IMG/VR virus record: IMGVR_UViG_3300038424_000048
Span: 1-38,488 of that record
Source: a virus
DNA: 38,488 nucleotides
Direction: 5' to 3' (one strand)
In this document: piece after piece, positions 20,456 through 28,752 of the stretch
Numbering within the stretch: the stretch's first letter is position 1
Layout: the number at the start of each line of letters is the position of its first letter
Position numbers and translations under genes: made by a program
Notes under the pieces: model-generated
Seen by the model: the letters and a program-made list of their open reading frames with translations, nothing else
The model's database searches: none
What the model was told of the DNA's origin: nothing

Positions 20456-22165
20456 ATGCCGACCGAAACGCAGGACACAACGGATCAGCAGGCGTTACCG
20501 GATTACCTAATCCAGGCCGGGAAGAGTCTCGCCAAGGAGCGGGAGCGAATCGGGGCTTTGGAAGAGGCGTCAATCGGTCGCACACAGAAACTCACTGCAC
20601 AGGAGGAGGACTTAGCGCGTCAGCGGGCGGGGGCCCGAGCGAAGGCTCTTCCCGAAGTCAAGCCCGCGCAAGAGGAGGTTGCAGCCGCAGCGAAGGCTGT
20701 TCCGCCTGTGCCTGAACTGCCGACGCCCCCGGATACCAAGCGGCGACCCTTCCTTGAGGGACCCGGCAAGCCCGGGGAGAGCATCAACGCCTTCCTCCAG
20801 GCTCTCTCTCTGCTCGCCGCTCCGCTGGCGGGCGTGATCCACAAGGATGGCCTGACAGCGACGAACGCTCTCAACGGGGCCATGCAGGGGTGGATCAAGG
20901 GCGATGACGAGCGCGTTGCCCATGAAATGGAGGCGTGGAAAGCCTCCACTCAGCGCGTGATCCAGAACGCCACCATGCAGCACCAGCACTATCAGGACAT
21001 CCTGTCCAGCGCGAAGATCAACCTTGACCAGAAACTCAAGAGTCTCGAATTGGCCGGGATGGAATACGAAGATCAGATGATGGTCAACGCCGCGCAGCAG
21101 AAGGGCGAAACCGCCACGCTGAATCTGATTATGAAGCGCGGGAAGGATTTGGACACGTTGGAGCGGCATTACGATGATTTGCTGACGCGGCTCCAGATTG
21201 CGGAGATGACCCGGGCGAGCAAGCAAGTCTTGAGCGGACCTGTGCGAGATGCGCTCATGGCAAAGGGTATTGATCCGCTCAAGGCTACGGCGGATGACAT
21301 CGCAGCAGCCCGCGATCAGGTCAACAAAGAGAAGGTATCCGAAAGCGTAGCCATCGGCGTCGGGCGCGGAGCAGGCTACGCCCAATACCGGATCGGACCC
21401 TATATCGACATGCAAGAGGGAACCGTCACCGGACTGAGCGCAACCGACTATCTGGCAGCCTCAAAGAAGGAACCTGGACGGTATGTGCCCTATGGACCTG
21501 GCATGGCAGTGGGGCAGGCGCCGGCAGAGATGATCGGGAAGAAGGCGGACATTACGACCCTGACGTCCGCGTTGAGGCAGGCCCAGGTGCGCGTATCGGC
21601 GACGAACTTCTACGTCAACACGATAGACAAGAACTCCGATTTCATCGGTCAGTTAGAGAAAAAGTACGGCAAAAATGAATTCGCCCGGCTATTCAATCAA
21701 GCGCAGAACAACATCATTCAGGGCGTCGAAGGCTCCGGGGACCTGGCATCCTTGCAGCTTGTTGTCATCAGTACCAGCAACGAACTGGCCAAACTGGAAT
21801 CCGGGTCACTGGGTATTGCCGAGGTCTCAGTCCAGCAGGCAGACATGATGCACAAGATCCACGATTACAACCTCCGAGCGGAGGATATGAAGACCCTGCT
21901 CCAAACTGGGAAAGACCTTGGCAAGATCCGGCAGAAGTCAAACGATCAAGAACTCCAAAGACTGCGGCAGTCACTTCGAGGAGTAGGAACGAATGTCCCG
22001 CCGGCTGCGGGCGGGGAGGCCGGAAAGACATCCGCTCTTACTCCTGACGCTCGGCAACGGATCATTTCGAGTCCGAAGTGGAAGGCGCTTCCAGATGGAG
22101 AGCCTATTGTGATCAATGGGCAGCAAGTTGGAGTCAAGCGCGGTAACAGCATCGCGGAGCAATAG
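20456..22165 (+). CDS. Internal/ejection protein candidate, 569 aa
   Basis: Charged helical N-terminus (GKSLAKERERIGALEEASIGRT ... EEDLARQRAGARAKAL), an Ala/Pro linker, a hydrophobic stretch near residues 118-128 (LSLLAAPLAGV), then long amphipathic helices to the end (DQKLKSLELAGMEYEDQMMV ... DTLERHYDDLLTRLQIAEM). No enzyme motif found. The layout fits a virion protein ejected into the host envelope or cytoplasm. Follows the previous gene after one base. Confidence 0.6.
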   Translation: MPTETQDTTDQQALPDYLIQAGKSLAKERERIGALEEASIGRTQKLTAQEEDLARQRAGARAKALPEVKPAQEEVAAAAKAVPPVPELPTPPDTKRRPFLEGPGKPGESINAFLQALSLLAAPLAGVIHKDGLTATNALNGAMQGWIKGDDERVAHEMEAWKASTQRVIQNATMQHQHYQDILSSAKINLDQKLKSLELAGMEYEDQMMVNAAQQKGETATLNLIMKRGKDLDTLERHYDDLLTRLQIAEMTRASKQVLSGPVRDALMAKGIDPLKATADDIAAARDQVNKEKVSESVAIGVGRGAGYAQYRIGPYIDMQEGTVTGLSATDYLAASKKEPGRYVPYGPGMAVGQAPAEMIGKKADITTLTSALRQAQVRVSATNFYVNTIDKNSDFIGQLEKKYGKNEFARLFNQAQNNIIQGVEGSGDLASLQLVVISTSNELAKLESGSLGIAEVSVQQADMMHKIHDYNLRAEDMKTLLQTGKDLGKIRQKSNDQELQRLRQSLRGVGTNVPPAAGGEAGKTSALTPDARQRIISSPKWKALPDGEPIVINGQQVGVKRGNSIAEQ

Positions 22166-22166
22166 C

Positions 22167-23885
22167 ATGGCGGACTTCACAGCAGAAGTTGCGGGAACCG
22201 ATTTCAGCGAAGAAGCAGCAGGAAAGCCGGGAAAGGCGGCTGCCCCCCCCACGGAAACCGGCTCCTTCCTTCCCGGTGCGCGTGAGTTCCTTGCTCGCAT
22301 GGGTCGCGCCTTCAAGGGCTATGGCGGACCCGAGGCGGTCGGCTTTGCTCTTGGGGAGGCCGCAGAGCCGGCGGGCGGGGGTATCCCAGGGGCGATGATC
22401 GGAACTGGCGTTCGGCAAATCCTGGAAGGTAGGCCGGACCCAGGCGAGGCGGCCTTGACGGGAGCCGGGATCGGAACCGCCGAATTTGCTACCCCGTATG
22501 TGGCTAAGGCGCTGCGGGCCCTTAGTCCTAGAACTTGGCTGAGGGCGGGCGTAGGAAAACTGACGGAGATTCCTGGCATCCGTCAGGTTTTCGAGCGCAT
22601 GGGCGTGACACCAACGCTCGCGGATCTGACCGGCGCGAAAGTGGCCGGGCAGATGGAGAACTTGGCTGGCAGCATTCCGACTAGCAGCGGCATCGTCCGC
22701 AAGGTTCAGCAGTCTCAGAACGAGCAACTTGCAGAGGCTTACGAAAAGACGATGGGCAGTCTCGGAAAGGTCGAAACGCGAGCCGCTACGGGCAAGTCGG
22801 CTGTGGAAGGAATCACTGAGAATTTTCGCGCTATGCAGGAAACTGGCTCGCAGATGCGGGCGAACATATCGAAATTAGCCGGAGATGAGGTCATTCCATC
22901 AACTAATTACCGAGCCCAAGCTAATAGGCTGGCGAAAAGTCTCCGCCTGATAAAAGACCCTGGCAAAGACACGCTGACTCAAATTGCGAGGTTGGACAAG
23001 ATTGCCAAAGGACCGGAGGGCATGTCCTTTGACTCGTGGTATGAGACGCAAACACACACCGGATCGAAGGCGGGCGATGTGAACCTGCTTAGTACTCAGG
23101 AACGCGGCATTGAAAAATCTCTTTTCAAGGCGATGCAGAAAGACCTTGACGCATGGTCACCGAAGAACCCGGAAGCCTACAGGGAAGTAAAGGCGTTCAA
23201 GGCATTCTACAAGAACAACATTGTCCCGTTCAATGACTCCCTCCCTGGTCGCGTGGCAGCGGGGAAGATCAACCCGGAAGATGCTGCATCGCGTGTGTTC
23301 TCGAAAGACGGACTGACTGAACTCCAGGACGTAAAGCGGTGGGCAGGAGGACAACTCTTCTATGATCTCCGCAACCGATGGATGGCCGGTGTAATGGAAA
23401 AGACCGTGAACCCTCAGACAGGACAATTCAACATGGGCAACTTCCGGCGAGCGTGGAACGGTATCGACCGGGAAGTGAAACAACGCGCTTTCTCAGCAAC
23501 GGAGCGAAAGGGATTAGATGATCTAGCTACCGTGTCGGAGCGCATTGGGGGGAAGTACACGACAGCCGGGGGAGGCAGCCCATCGGGGACTCCGCTCGGA
23601 CAGGTTCCCTACTTCCAGGCCGGCGCATTCATGGGAGGGGCGGGATCAGCGGGAGCCGCCGTCGCCACCTATCACCCCGCACTTGCGGCGGTGTCGGTAG
23701 CCGAGATGTTGGCTTCATATCAAGGCCCCCGGTGGCTCGCCCGCATGGTGACGACGCCGGAAGGCATCGAGTTTATGCTTGGGGCGACGAAGATTCCTGC
23801 GAGTACTCCCGGGGGTCAAGCGTTGCTCGCTGGACTCACGGGCAGGACCGCTCAACTCTTGGGAGGTTCTAATGGCGAAAGATAA
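22167..23885 (+). CDS. Internal/ejection protein candidate, 572 aa
   Basis: ATG 22167 follows the previous stop by one base; an in-frame start at 22116 lies inside that gene. The protein has an N-terminal Gly/Ala segment (VGFALGEAAEPAGGGIPGAMI), a long helical middle (QSQNEQLAEAYEKTMGSLGK ... MQKDLDAWSPKNPEAYREVK), and a C-terminal hydrophobic segment (GAFMGGAGSAGAAVATYHPALAA). No transglycosylase motif was found. Third of three large proteins between the tail hub and the appendages. Confidence 0.6.
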   Translation: MADFTAEVAGTDFSEEAAGKPGKAAAPPTETGSFLPGAREFLARMGRAFKGYGGPEAVGFALGEAAEPAGGGIPGAMIGTGVRQILEGRPDPGEAALTGAGIGTAEFATPYVAKALRALSPRTWLRAGVGKLTEIPGIRQVFERMGVTPTLADLTGAKVAGQMENLAGSIPTSSGIVRKVQQSQNEQLAEAYEKTMGSLGKVETRAATGKSAVEGITENFRAMQETGSQMRANISKLAGDEVIPSTNYRAQANRLAKSLRLIKDPGKDTLTQIARLDKIAKGPEGMSFDSWYETQTHTGSKAGDVNLLSTQERGIEKSLFKAMQKDLDAWSPKNPEAYREVKAFKAFYKNNIVPFNDSLPGRVAAGKINPEDAASRVFSKDGLTELQDVKRWAGGQLFYDLRNRWMAGVMEKTVNPQTGQFNMGNFRRAWNGIDREVKQRAFSATERKGLDDLATVSERIGGKYTTAGGGSPSGTPLGQVPYFQAGAFMGGAGSAGAAVATYHPALAAVSVAEMLASYQGPRWLARMVTTPEGIEFMLGATKIPASTPGGQALLAGLTGRTAQLLGGSNGER

Positions 23886-24036
23886 CCGAATCGGTCTCAA
23901 AGTCCGCAAGCTCATGCGCGAGGGCAAAAGCCAGAAGGCAGCCCTCGGAGAAGCCTACGGCATGAAGAGGGCGGGCCGACTCACCAAGCGTGGCGGATAC
24001 CGTCGGGTGAAGAGGGGACGCCGTGGCCGACGCTAA
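23872..24036 (+). CDS. Small very basic protein, 54 aa
   Basis: ATG 23872 with GGGAGG upstream, overlapping the previous gene by 14 bases. About one third Arg/Lys, with a short helix (NRIGLKVRKLMREGKSQKAALGEAYG) and a tail GGYRRVKRGRRGRR. A DNA-condensing or packaged protein is likely by composition. The next gene starts inside its end at GTG 24023. Confidence 0.55.
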   Translation: MAKDNRIGLKVRKLMREGKSQKAALGEAYGMKRAGRLTKRGGYRRVKRGRRGRR

Positions 24037-24229
24037 AGAGGTTTCCCTTGAGGACACGATTGAGAAGGCGGTCAAGGAACTTTTGAGCAAAAAGAAGTTC
24101 AACGAGAGCGACAAGATCAAGCTCGACGCCCTGAACACGGCCATAAAGCTCCTCGGCGTTCAGAAGAGGGCTGCTGACGGTGAGGGTTGGGGCGACCTCA
24201 TAAACGATCCGAAACCACAGGAGGGTTAG
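24023..24229 (+). CDS. Helical small protein, 68 aa
   Basis: GTG start overlapping the basic protein gene by 14 bases. Acidic-amphipathic helices (KEVSLEDTIEKAVKELLSKKKF ... KIKLDALNTAIKLLGVQKRA). Resembles small phage helical-bundle proteins; function unknown. Confidence 0.5.
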   Translation: MADAKEVSLEDTIEKAVKELLSKKKFNESDKIKLDALNTAIKLLGVQKRAADGEGWGDLINDPKPQEG

Positions 24230-24231
24230 CC

Positions 24232-24498
24232 ATGGCACCCGGCACGATTCCGAGGACTCCGACCGAATTGCTTGAAGCCACAGAGAGGACATCCCCCACC
24301 AAATTGGTGATGGATTTGCTCAGGCTGTCCCTGGCGGTCCTTGCCGACCGCCTGTTTCTCTGGATCTCCCTCTTGGGCACCTTCGGCCTGTTCGGGTACG
24401 CCATGTGGCAGCCGAGCCCCCTCCGGCTCGGGATCGCCGTCGCCTATACGCTGCTCACACTGACCCCGCAACTCCTGACGGGCAAGAAGGAGAGGTGA
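24232..24498 (+). CDS. Membrane protein with two transmembrane segments, 88 aa
   Basis: TM segments at ~41-58 (LFLWISLLGTFGLFGYAM) and ~64-82 (LRLGIAVAYTLLTLTPQLL), separated by a W-Q-P-S-P turn, with a basic C-terminus (GKKER). This is the size and layout of a two-TM holin, but it lies far from the amidase-like gene, so it may be another virion or lysis membrane protein. RBS AGGAGG before ATG 24232. Confidence 0.6.
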   Translation: MAPGTIPRTPTELLEATERTSPTKLVMDLLRLSLAVLADRLFLWISLLGTFGLFGYAMWQPSPLRLGIAVAYTLLTLTPQLLTGKKER

Positions 24499-24504
24499 TC
24501 GGAA

Positions 24505-24783
24505 ATGCCGAAGAAGCGGAGAACCGTCAATATTCCAGTGGCTTGGGATCCTCCGCGCCCCCAGAAGTCCCCGAATCCCATCCCGGAGGGGTTCTCCGCC
24601 GCGAGGAAGGTTGGGGGCTCCACCATGGGGCGCTCCCGGGCCAACACCGAGGTGGAATGGCGGCCCGACTGGAAAAAGAGCGTCCAGCCCGTCCAGATGG
24701 TGCATCCGATCAGGAACGCGAAAGGCGGGGCCCGGGGCTTGAACCCCACGGAGACCCCGGATCGCATAGAGGGCAACAAATAG
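24505..24783 (+). CDS. Hypothetical protein, 92 aa
   Basis: Polar, Pro/Arg/Lys-rich, low in helix former residues (NIPVAWDPPRPQKSPNPIPE ... EVEWRPDWKKSVQPVQMVHP). No motif recognised. The next ~100 bases (24784-24886) carry a hairpin but no gene. Confidence 0.45.
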   Translation: MPKKRRTVNIPVAWDPPRPQKSPNPIPEGFSAARKVGGSTMGRSRANTEVEWRPDWKKSVQPVQMVHPIRNAKGGARGLNPTETPDRIEGNK

Positions 24784-24801
24784 GCTAGGGACGCGCCAGG
24801 C

Positions 24802-24828
24802 TGCCCCAGGTTCAACGATCTTGGGGCA
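24802..24828 (+). other. Hairpin in the leader of the tail-appendage genes
   Basis: TGCCCCAGG and TCTTGGGGCA can pair over nine bases (one G-T) around a short loop. No T run follows, so it is a poor terminator; it may be a processing site or affect translation of 24887. Visible only as sequence, so function is open. Confidence 0.35.
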
Positions 24829-24886
24829 CCGGCCACCACAACATCGCGCCCAGGCAGAACGCCGGGCAGGAAGGAAAGGAGCAACA

Positions 24887-25699
24887 ATGGCGGACGTAGG
24901 ACGGATTCCACAGAGTCAGGCGATTTCAATCCCCTTCCGGGCGGTCCTGACCAGTGACCATGTGTCGGCGGCCACCGGGAAGACCATCGGGGTCACCATC
25001 AGCAAGAACGGGGCCGGGTTCGTCAACGGCAGCGCGGGGGCGCAGAACGCCACCGAAATCGGCAACGGCGCGTACTATGTCGTCCTTACTGCTGCGGATA
25101 CCGGGACGCTCGGGCCGTTCGCGGTCCTCTGCACGGGCGGCGCTGGCACCGACGATGTGATTATCAACGCCGTCGTGGTGCTGGGAACGAACCTCGGCAT
25201 GACCGCCCTTCCCAACGTGGTGGCAGCGGGAAGCGGCGGCCTCTACGTTCGTGGCTCTGGCGCCGGGGCTATCAACCAGGCGGCTAACGGCCAGATCGAC
25301 GTGAATCTCGTGACGGTACTCAGCCAAGCAGTCACCTGCGCGGCTGGCGTCACCTTCGGGGCGTTTCTTGGACAGTCCACTGCCCTGCTGGTAGCGGACG
25401 CCAACGGGAACGTGGCCATCAAGGGCGGCGTGAAGAAGGATGTGGCTCTCTCGAATTACGCCTTCCTGATGACGGATAGCACGAACCACGCGCCAGCCAC
25501 CGGCAAGACCGTCACCTGTACCCGTAGCATCGACGGAGGGGCCTTTGGCGCTGGTGCCCTCGCCGCTGTCACTGAGATTGGCAACGGAATTTACACGGTG
25601 AACTTCGGGGCCGCCGATCTCAATGGAACCGTGATCGTGCTCCAATGCACGGCGTCAGGCTGTGACGCGACTTTCGAGCGCATCATCACGTTGTCATAA
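24887..25699 (+). CDS. Tail appendage protein with duplicated beta domain, 270 aa
   Basis: ATG 24887 follows AGGAAAGGAGCAAC. Two copies of one ~80-aa beta domain (residues ~15-100 and ~190-270), each with A-x-TGKT-(I/V)-x-(V/C)-T, then A-x-TEIGNG-x-Y-x-V and a late L-x-CT-x-x-G strand, separated by a Gly/Ala/Val linker. Such duplicated beta domains occur in tail and receptor-recognition proteins of many phages. A structural role is likely. Confidence 0.65.
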   Translation: MADVGRIPQSQAISIPFRAVLTSDHVSAATGKTIGVTISKNGAGFVNGSAGAQNATEIGNGAYYVVLTAADTGTLGPFAVLCTGGAGTDDVIINAVVVLGTNLGMTALPNVVAAGSGGLYVRGSGAGAINQAANGQIDVNLVTVLSQAVTCAAGVTFGAFLGQSTALLVADANGNVAIKGGVKKDVALSNYAFLMTDSTNHAPATGKTVTCTRSIDGGAFGAGALAAVTEIGNGIYTVNFGAADLNGTVIVLQCTASGCDATFERIITLS

Positions 25700-25710
25700 G
25701 GAGACGGCCC

Positions 25711-26280
25711 ATGTCTTTTCAGACGGAATCGAGAATCAGTAAGCAGATGGGCCGACGCTACCCCCAGGGGGGAGGGATCGCCTATTACTCCCCCTTGGCG
25801 GAGATCTTGTCTCCGCCGCTCGTGGTGGTGGCGACCTGGGTGCAGAACCTTTTGGTTCCCACGATTGACTCGGCTCTGGTCGGCTGGCCAGCCTTCGGGG
25901 AAGGGTGGCTGATCTTCAACGCCAGTCCCCTCCCTGGACCGCTGACATCCCTGCTGTCATCCACGGCGGCCCCGGCGACCGGACAGCCGACCTCGGGGAT
26001 AAAGGTCGGGAGGGATCAGTATTTCGGGCTGACCGCTCTCGCGCAAAGTTGGACGGGGACCCCCCAGGTGCAGATCACGGTGTTGCAGTCCATTTCCAAC
26101 GTCTCCACCAACTTTGTGGCTCCCGATGTCGGGGCAACCGTCTGGAAGATCACCGACAGCGCGGTCCATGTGCTACCCATCACGCCCTCGCCGATGCCCT
26201 GGATGCAGTTCTACGCGGTCGGTCTTCCGGGAAACCCGACCGATACGGTGCTGACGCTGGCGATGTGGATGCAAAGGTAG
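25711..26280 (+). CDS. Hypothetical virion protein, 189 aa
   Basis: RBS AAGGAGA before ATG 25711. Beta-rich, with many S/T/P and few charges (VVVATWVQNLLVPTIDSALVG ... PQVQITVLQSISNV). In the appendage block; likely structural. No family recognised. Confidence 0.5.
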   Translation: MSFQTESRISKQMGRRYPQGGGIAYYSPLAEILSPPLVVVATWVQNLLVPTIDSALVGWPAFGEGWLIFNASPLPGPLTSLLSSTAAPATGQPTSGIKVGRDQYFGLTALAQSWTGTPQVQITVLQSISNVSTNFVAPDVGATVWKITDSAVHVLPITPSPMPWMQFYAVGLPGNPTDTVLTLAMWMQR

Positions 26281-26285
26281 CCCGA

Positions 26286-26615
26286 ATGTCGAATCTCCTC
26301 GTGGCCTCCGGGTCAGTGTCATTGGTGAACATGGTTATGGTCCTGACCAACGGGCTGGCGGCCATCAACTTTTCAGCGCCAGATACCCTGACAGAGTATC
26401 TCGGTTGTTACCTGAACGTGTTCGACAGTGCGCTCAGGATGATAGCCGGCTTCCCGTATTCTGCCGTTGGTACTGGCGTCACGATCCACGACGCCTATGG
26501 GAATCAGAACTGGCAATCTATCCAAGCGAGTTTCAATGCCAGCGATGCGAGCGGCTACACCTACAAGATTTACACCGTCTACGCCGACGACCCGATGGGC
26601 ATGGCGAGCCTGTAA
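26286..26615 (+). CDS. Hypothetical virion protein, 109 aa
   Basis: ATG 26286 lies 5 bases after the previous stop. Beta-rich small protein (LLVASGSVSLVNMVMVL ... TGVTIHDAYGNQNWQSIQ ... YTYKIYTVYADD). Function unknown; probable minor structural protein. Confidence 0.5.
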   Translation: MSNLLVASGSVSLVNMVMVLTNGLAAINFSAPDTLTEYLGCYLNVFDSALRMIAGFPYSAVGTGVTIHDAYGNQNWQSIQASFNASDASGYTYKIYTVYADDPMGMASL

Positions 26616-26624
26616 GGAGGCCAG

Positions 26625-26951
26625 ATGAATTCAAAACGGTCACAGGAAGGCTACCTGATGGTGGACCACAGGAATTCTCCGGGGATCACTGAGGCCGATC
26701 TTCTGAGCATTCCCATCGAGCGCCGGGCGGAGTTCGCCCCGCGCAAGGGCATGTTCGAGTCCCCGACCATCCGGTGCTGCCACTGCGGCACGATGGTCAT
26801 TCTCAACCCCAATCGCACTCGGCCTCGCGGGTACTGCGGAAAGTGCGATCACTATACTTGCGACTCCCCGTATTGTGTTCCCTGCAACCCTTTCAACAAA
26901 CAGGTGGATGACGCGCTGACACAGGCGACGCTTATCATCACCGCGAAGTAA
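26625..26951 (+). CDS. Zinc-binding phage protein, 108 aa
   Basis: Three CxxC-type groups: CCHCGTM, GYCGKCDHYTC and YCVPC (residues ~52-90). Two zinc ions are plausible. A recurrent small protein of phage virion blocks with unknown role. ATG 26625 has AAGGAGG upstream; a second in-frame ATG at 26658 is possible. Confidence 0.65.
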   Translation: MNSKRSQEGYLMVDHRNSPGITEADLLSIPIERRAEFAPRKGMFESPTIRCCHCGTMVILNPNRTRPRGYCGKCDHYTCDSPYCVPCNPFNKQVDDALTQATLIITAK

Positions 26952-26966
26952 AAAGGAGAAAGAAAG

Positions 26967-27476
26967 ATGGCGAAGTGGGCTTTCGGTACGACCGCCTGGA
27001 CGCCAACGGCCACTGCCGACAACTCGACCCTGGCCAACTCGACCTACATGGCGCTGATAGGCGGAAGCGGATCACAGCGCATCGAAGTGATCGAGATTTT
27101 CATTGCAGGGGTGGGCACGGCCTCCAACCCGACCTATCTCATGTTGTGTCGGGATTCGACCATTGCCACCACGCCGACCGCCCTCTCCGCCCCGGCGTAT
27201 TGCGGCCCTATGGACCCCGCGACCGCCGCCCTCTCTGCGCCTCCGGTGGGCATGACGGCAGCCGGCACGGGTCCCAAGCGGTCCATCGCCACCACGGACG
27301 CTCGCCTGAATCTCGGCCTGAACGCTTTTGGAGGCATTGTCCGCTGGATCGCGGCCCCGAGAGAAGAGTGGATCATCTACGGCAACACCGCGCAACTCGG
27401 GGAATCGAGCCTCTCCGCCTATACGGGCGGTACACCGGGTGCCATTGACTCTCACATCGTTTTTGAACCGTTGTAA
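26967..27476 (+). CDS. Structural protein, paralogue A of a tandem pair, 169 aa
   Basis: Strong AAAGGAGAAAG before ATG 26967. Shares its length and most motifs with the next gene: W-TPTATAD, SQRIEVIE, PTYLMLCRDS, LDP/MDP-x-TAAL-x-A-P, LNLGLNAFGGIVRW, APREE, SAYTGGT-x-GAI, (F/Y)EPL end. Beta-rich, probable virion surface protein. No outside family was recognised. Confidence 0.65.
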   Translation: MAKWAFGTTAWTPTATADNSTLANSTYMALIGGSGSQRIEVIEIFIAGVGTASNPTYLMLCRDSTIATTPTALSAPAYCGPMDPATAALSAPPVGMTAAGTGPKRSIATTDARLNLGLNAFGGIVRWIAAPREEWIIYGNTAQLGESSLSAYTGGTPGAIDSHIVFEPL

Positions 27477-27491
27477 GAAAGGAGACAGACC

Positions 27492-28001
27492 GTGGCTAAG
27501 AGGGCATTTGGCAACGTGAACTGGACCCCCACCGCGACCGCCGATACCACGAACTTGGCAGACGGCACCTACCAGGCGCTCGGGGGCGGGTCCGCAACGC
27601 AGCGGATCGAGGTCATCGAAGTCTACGCGGCAGGAATGGCCGGCGCATCGTCTCCGACATATCTGATGCTCTGCCGAGACTCCCAGGTCGGGGGCACCAC
27701 GGCCCTGGTGGCTCCCGCATTCGACGGGCCGCTCGACCCATCCACTGCGGCGCTTACGGCGGCTCCGATCGCGTATACAGTCCACACCACGACCTTCCCG
27801 CAGCGGTCGGTCCTGACGACCGTGCCGAGGCTGAACCTGGGCCTCAATGCCTTCGGCGGAATCGTGCGGTGGGTGGCGGCGCCCCGCGAAGAGTTCATCA
27901 TCTATGGCTCGGCGGCCAACGCGGGCGAAGCGAGTCTGAGTGCCTACACAGGCGGGACGGCGGGGGCGATCAACACCCACGTTATCTACGAGCCGTTGTA
28001 A
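27492..28001 (+). CDS. Structural protein, paralogue B of a tandem pair, 169 aa
   Basis: GTG start with AAAGGAGAC upstream. A clear copy of the preceding gene at equal length, differing mainly in the loop between residues ~60 and ~110 (VAPAFDGPLDPSTAALTAAP, TVHTTTFPQRSVLTTVPRLN). The two were probably made by tandem duplication followed by divergence, possibly to form a hetero-multimer. Confidence 0.65.
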   Translation: MAKRAFGNVNWTPTATADTTNLADGTYQALGGGSATQRIEVIEVYAAGMAGASSPTYLMLCRDSQVGGTTALVAPAFDGPLDPSTAALTAAPIAYTVHTTTFPQRSVLTTVPRLNLGLNAFGGIVRWVAAPREEFIIYGSAANAGEASLSAYTGGTAGAINTHVIYEPL

Positions 28002-28029
28002 TCATCTGTCGGTTCGCTAGAGGCTGAAC

Positions 28030-28737
28030 ATGCCACTCATTGTCGGGGGGAGCGCTCAATCTCTTCCTCGGTCCCCCCTGCGTCTGCGTCCAGACTGGCA
28101 GCAGGGGATGTCTCTGCCCCTGTACGGTCAGGACCAGTTTTATGGCGAGTCCGGGAAACCAAACTACGACTGGCCAAATCCTCAGCGACCCCTCGCGTGG
28201 TCGCGGTCCGTCAGCACCTACGCCTGGACGGACAGCCTCAAGCTCGAACTGTACGGCAAGGATACATTCTTTGCCAGCCCCGGCAACGGGCCGGATTACG
28301 ACTATCCCAACCCGTTGGGCTTGGATCTGCGGTCGCGGGCGCAGCCCTCCGTTGCGCTCAAGACGTGGACCGATCCGGTCAAGCTGAACTTGCTGGGGAA
28401 GGATGTCTTTTTCGATGGGCCCGGCAATGCACCAGACTATGACTACCCGAATCCGCAGATCCCCCGTCGAGCCATTACGCAAATCACCTGGACGAATCCG
28501 GTCTCGCTGCCCCTTTACGGGAAAGATCAGATGTTCGGCGTGGCGGGCCAGCCACTCACGCCGGGGGATTGGCCGGTGGTGCGTCCCGAGTATCGCGCCG
28601 CAGCCTACTCCCGGATCACCAGTTACATTCAACCAGAGGAAGTGCCGGAACTGATCCAGTACCGCCGAGAACCCTGGTATCACGGCGCATGGGCAATGGT
28701 TCGGGGCTGGTTAGGGCTATCATCCGTGAGCCCATAA
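28030..28737 (+). CDS. Repeat protein of the tail region (LYGKD-PDYDYPNP repeats), 235 aa
   Basis: About four imperfect repeats of ~42 aa, each with L-x-L-(Y/L)-G-(K/Q)-D-x-(F/M)-(F/Y), then P-G-x-x-PDYD(Y/W)PNP and a W-T-(D/N) end. The last copy is degenerate. The repeated unit is typical of a phage tail protein seen in freshwater phage genomes, without known function. It is co-directional with the spike, separated by 15 bases. Confidence 0.6.
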   Translation: MPLIVGGSAQSLPRSPLRLRPDWQQGMSLPLYGQDQFYGESGKPNYDWPNPQRPLAWSRSVSTYAWTDSLKLELYGKDTFFASPGNGPDYDYPNPLGLDLRSRAQPSVALKTWTDPVKLNLLGKDVFFDGPGNAPDYDYPNPQIPRRAITQITWTNPVSLPLYGKDQMFGVAGQPLTPGDWPVVRPEYRAAAYSRITSYIQPEEVPELIQYRREPWYHGAWAMVRGWLGLSSVSP

Positions 28738-28752
28738 CAAGAAAGGAGTACC

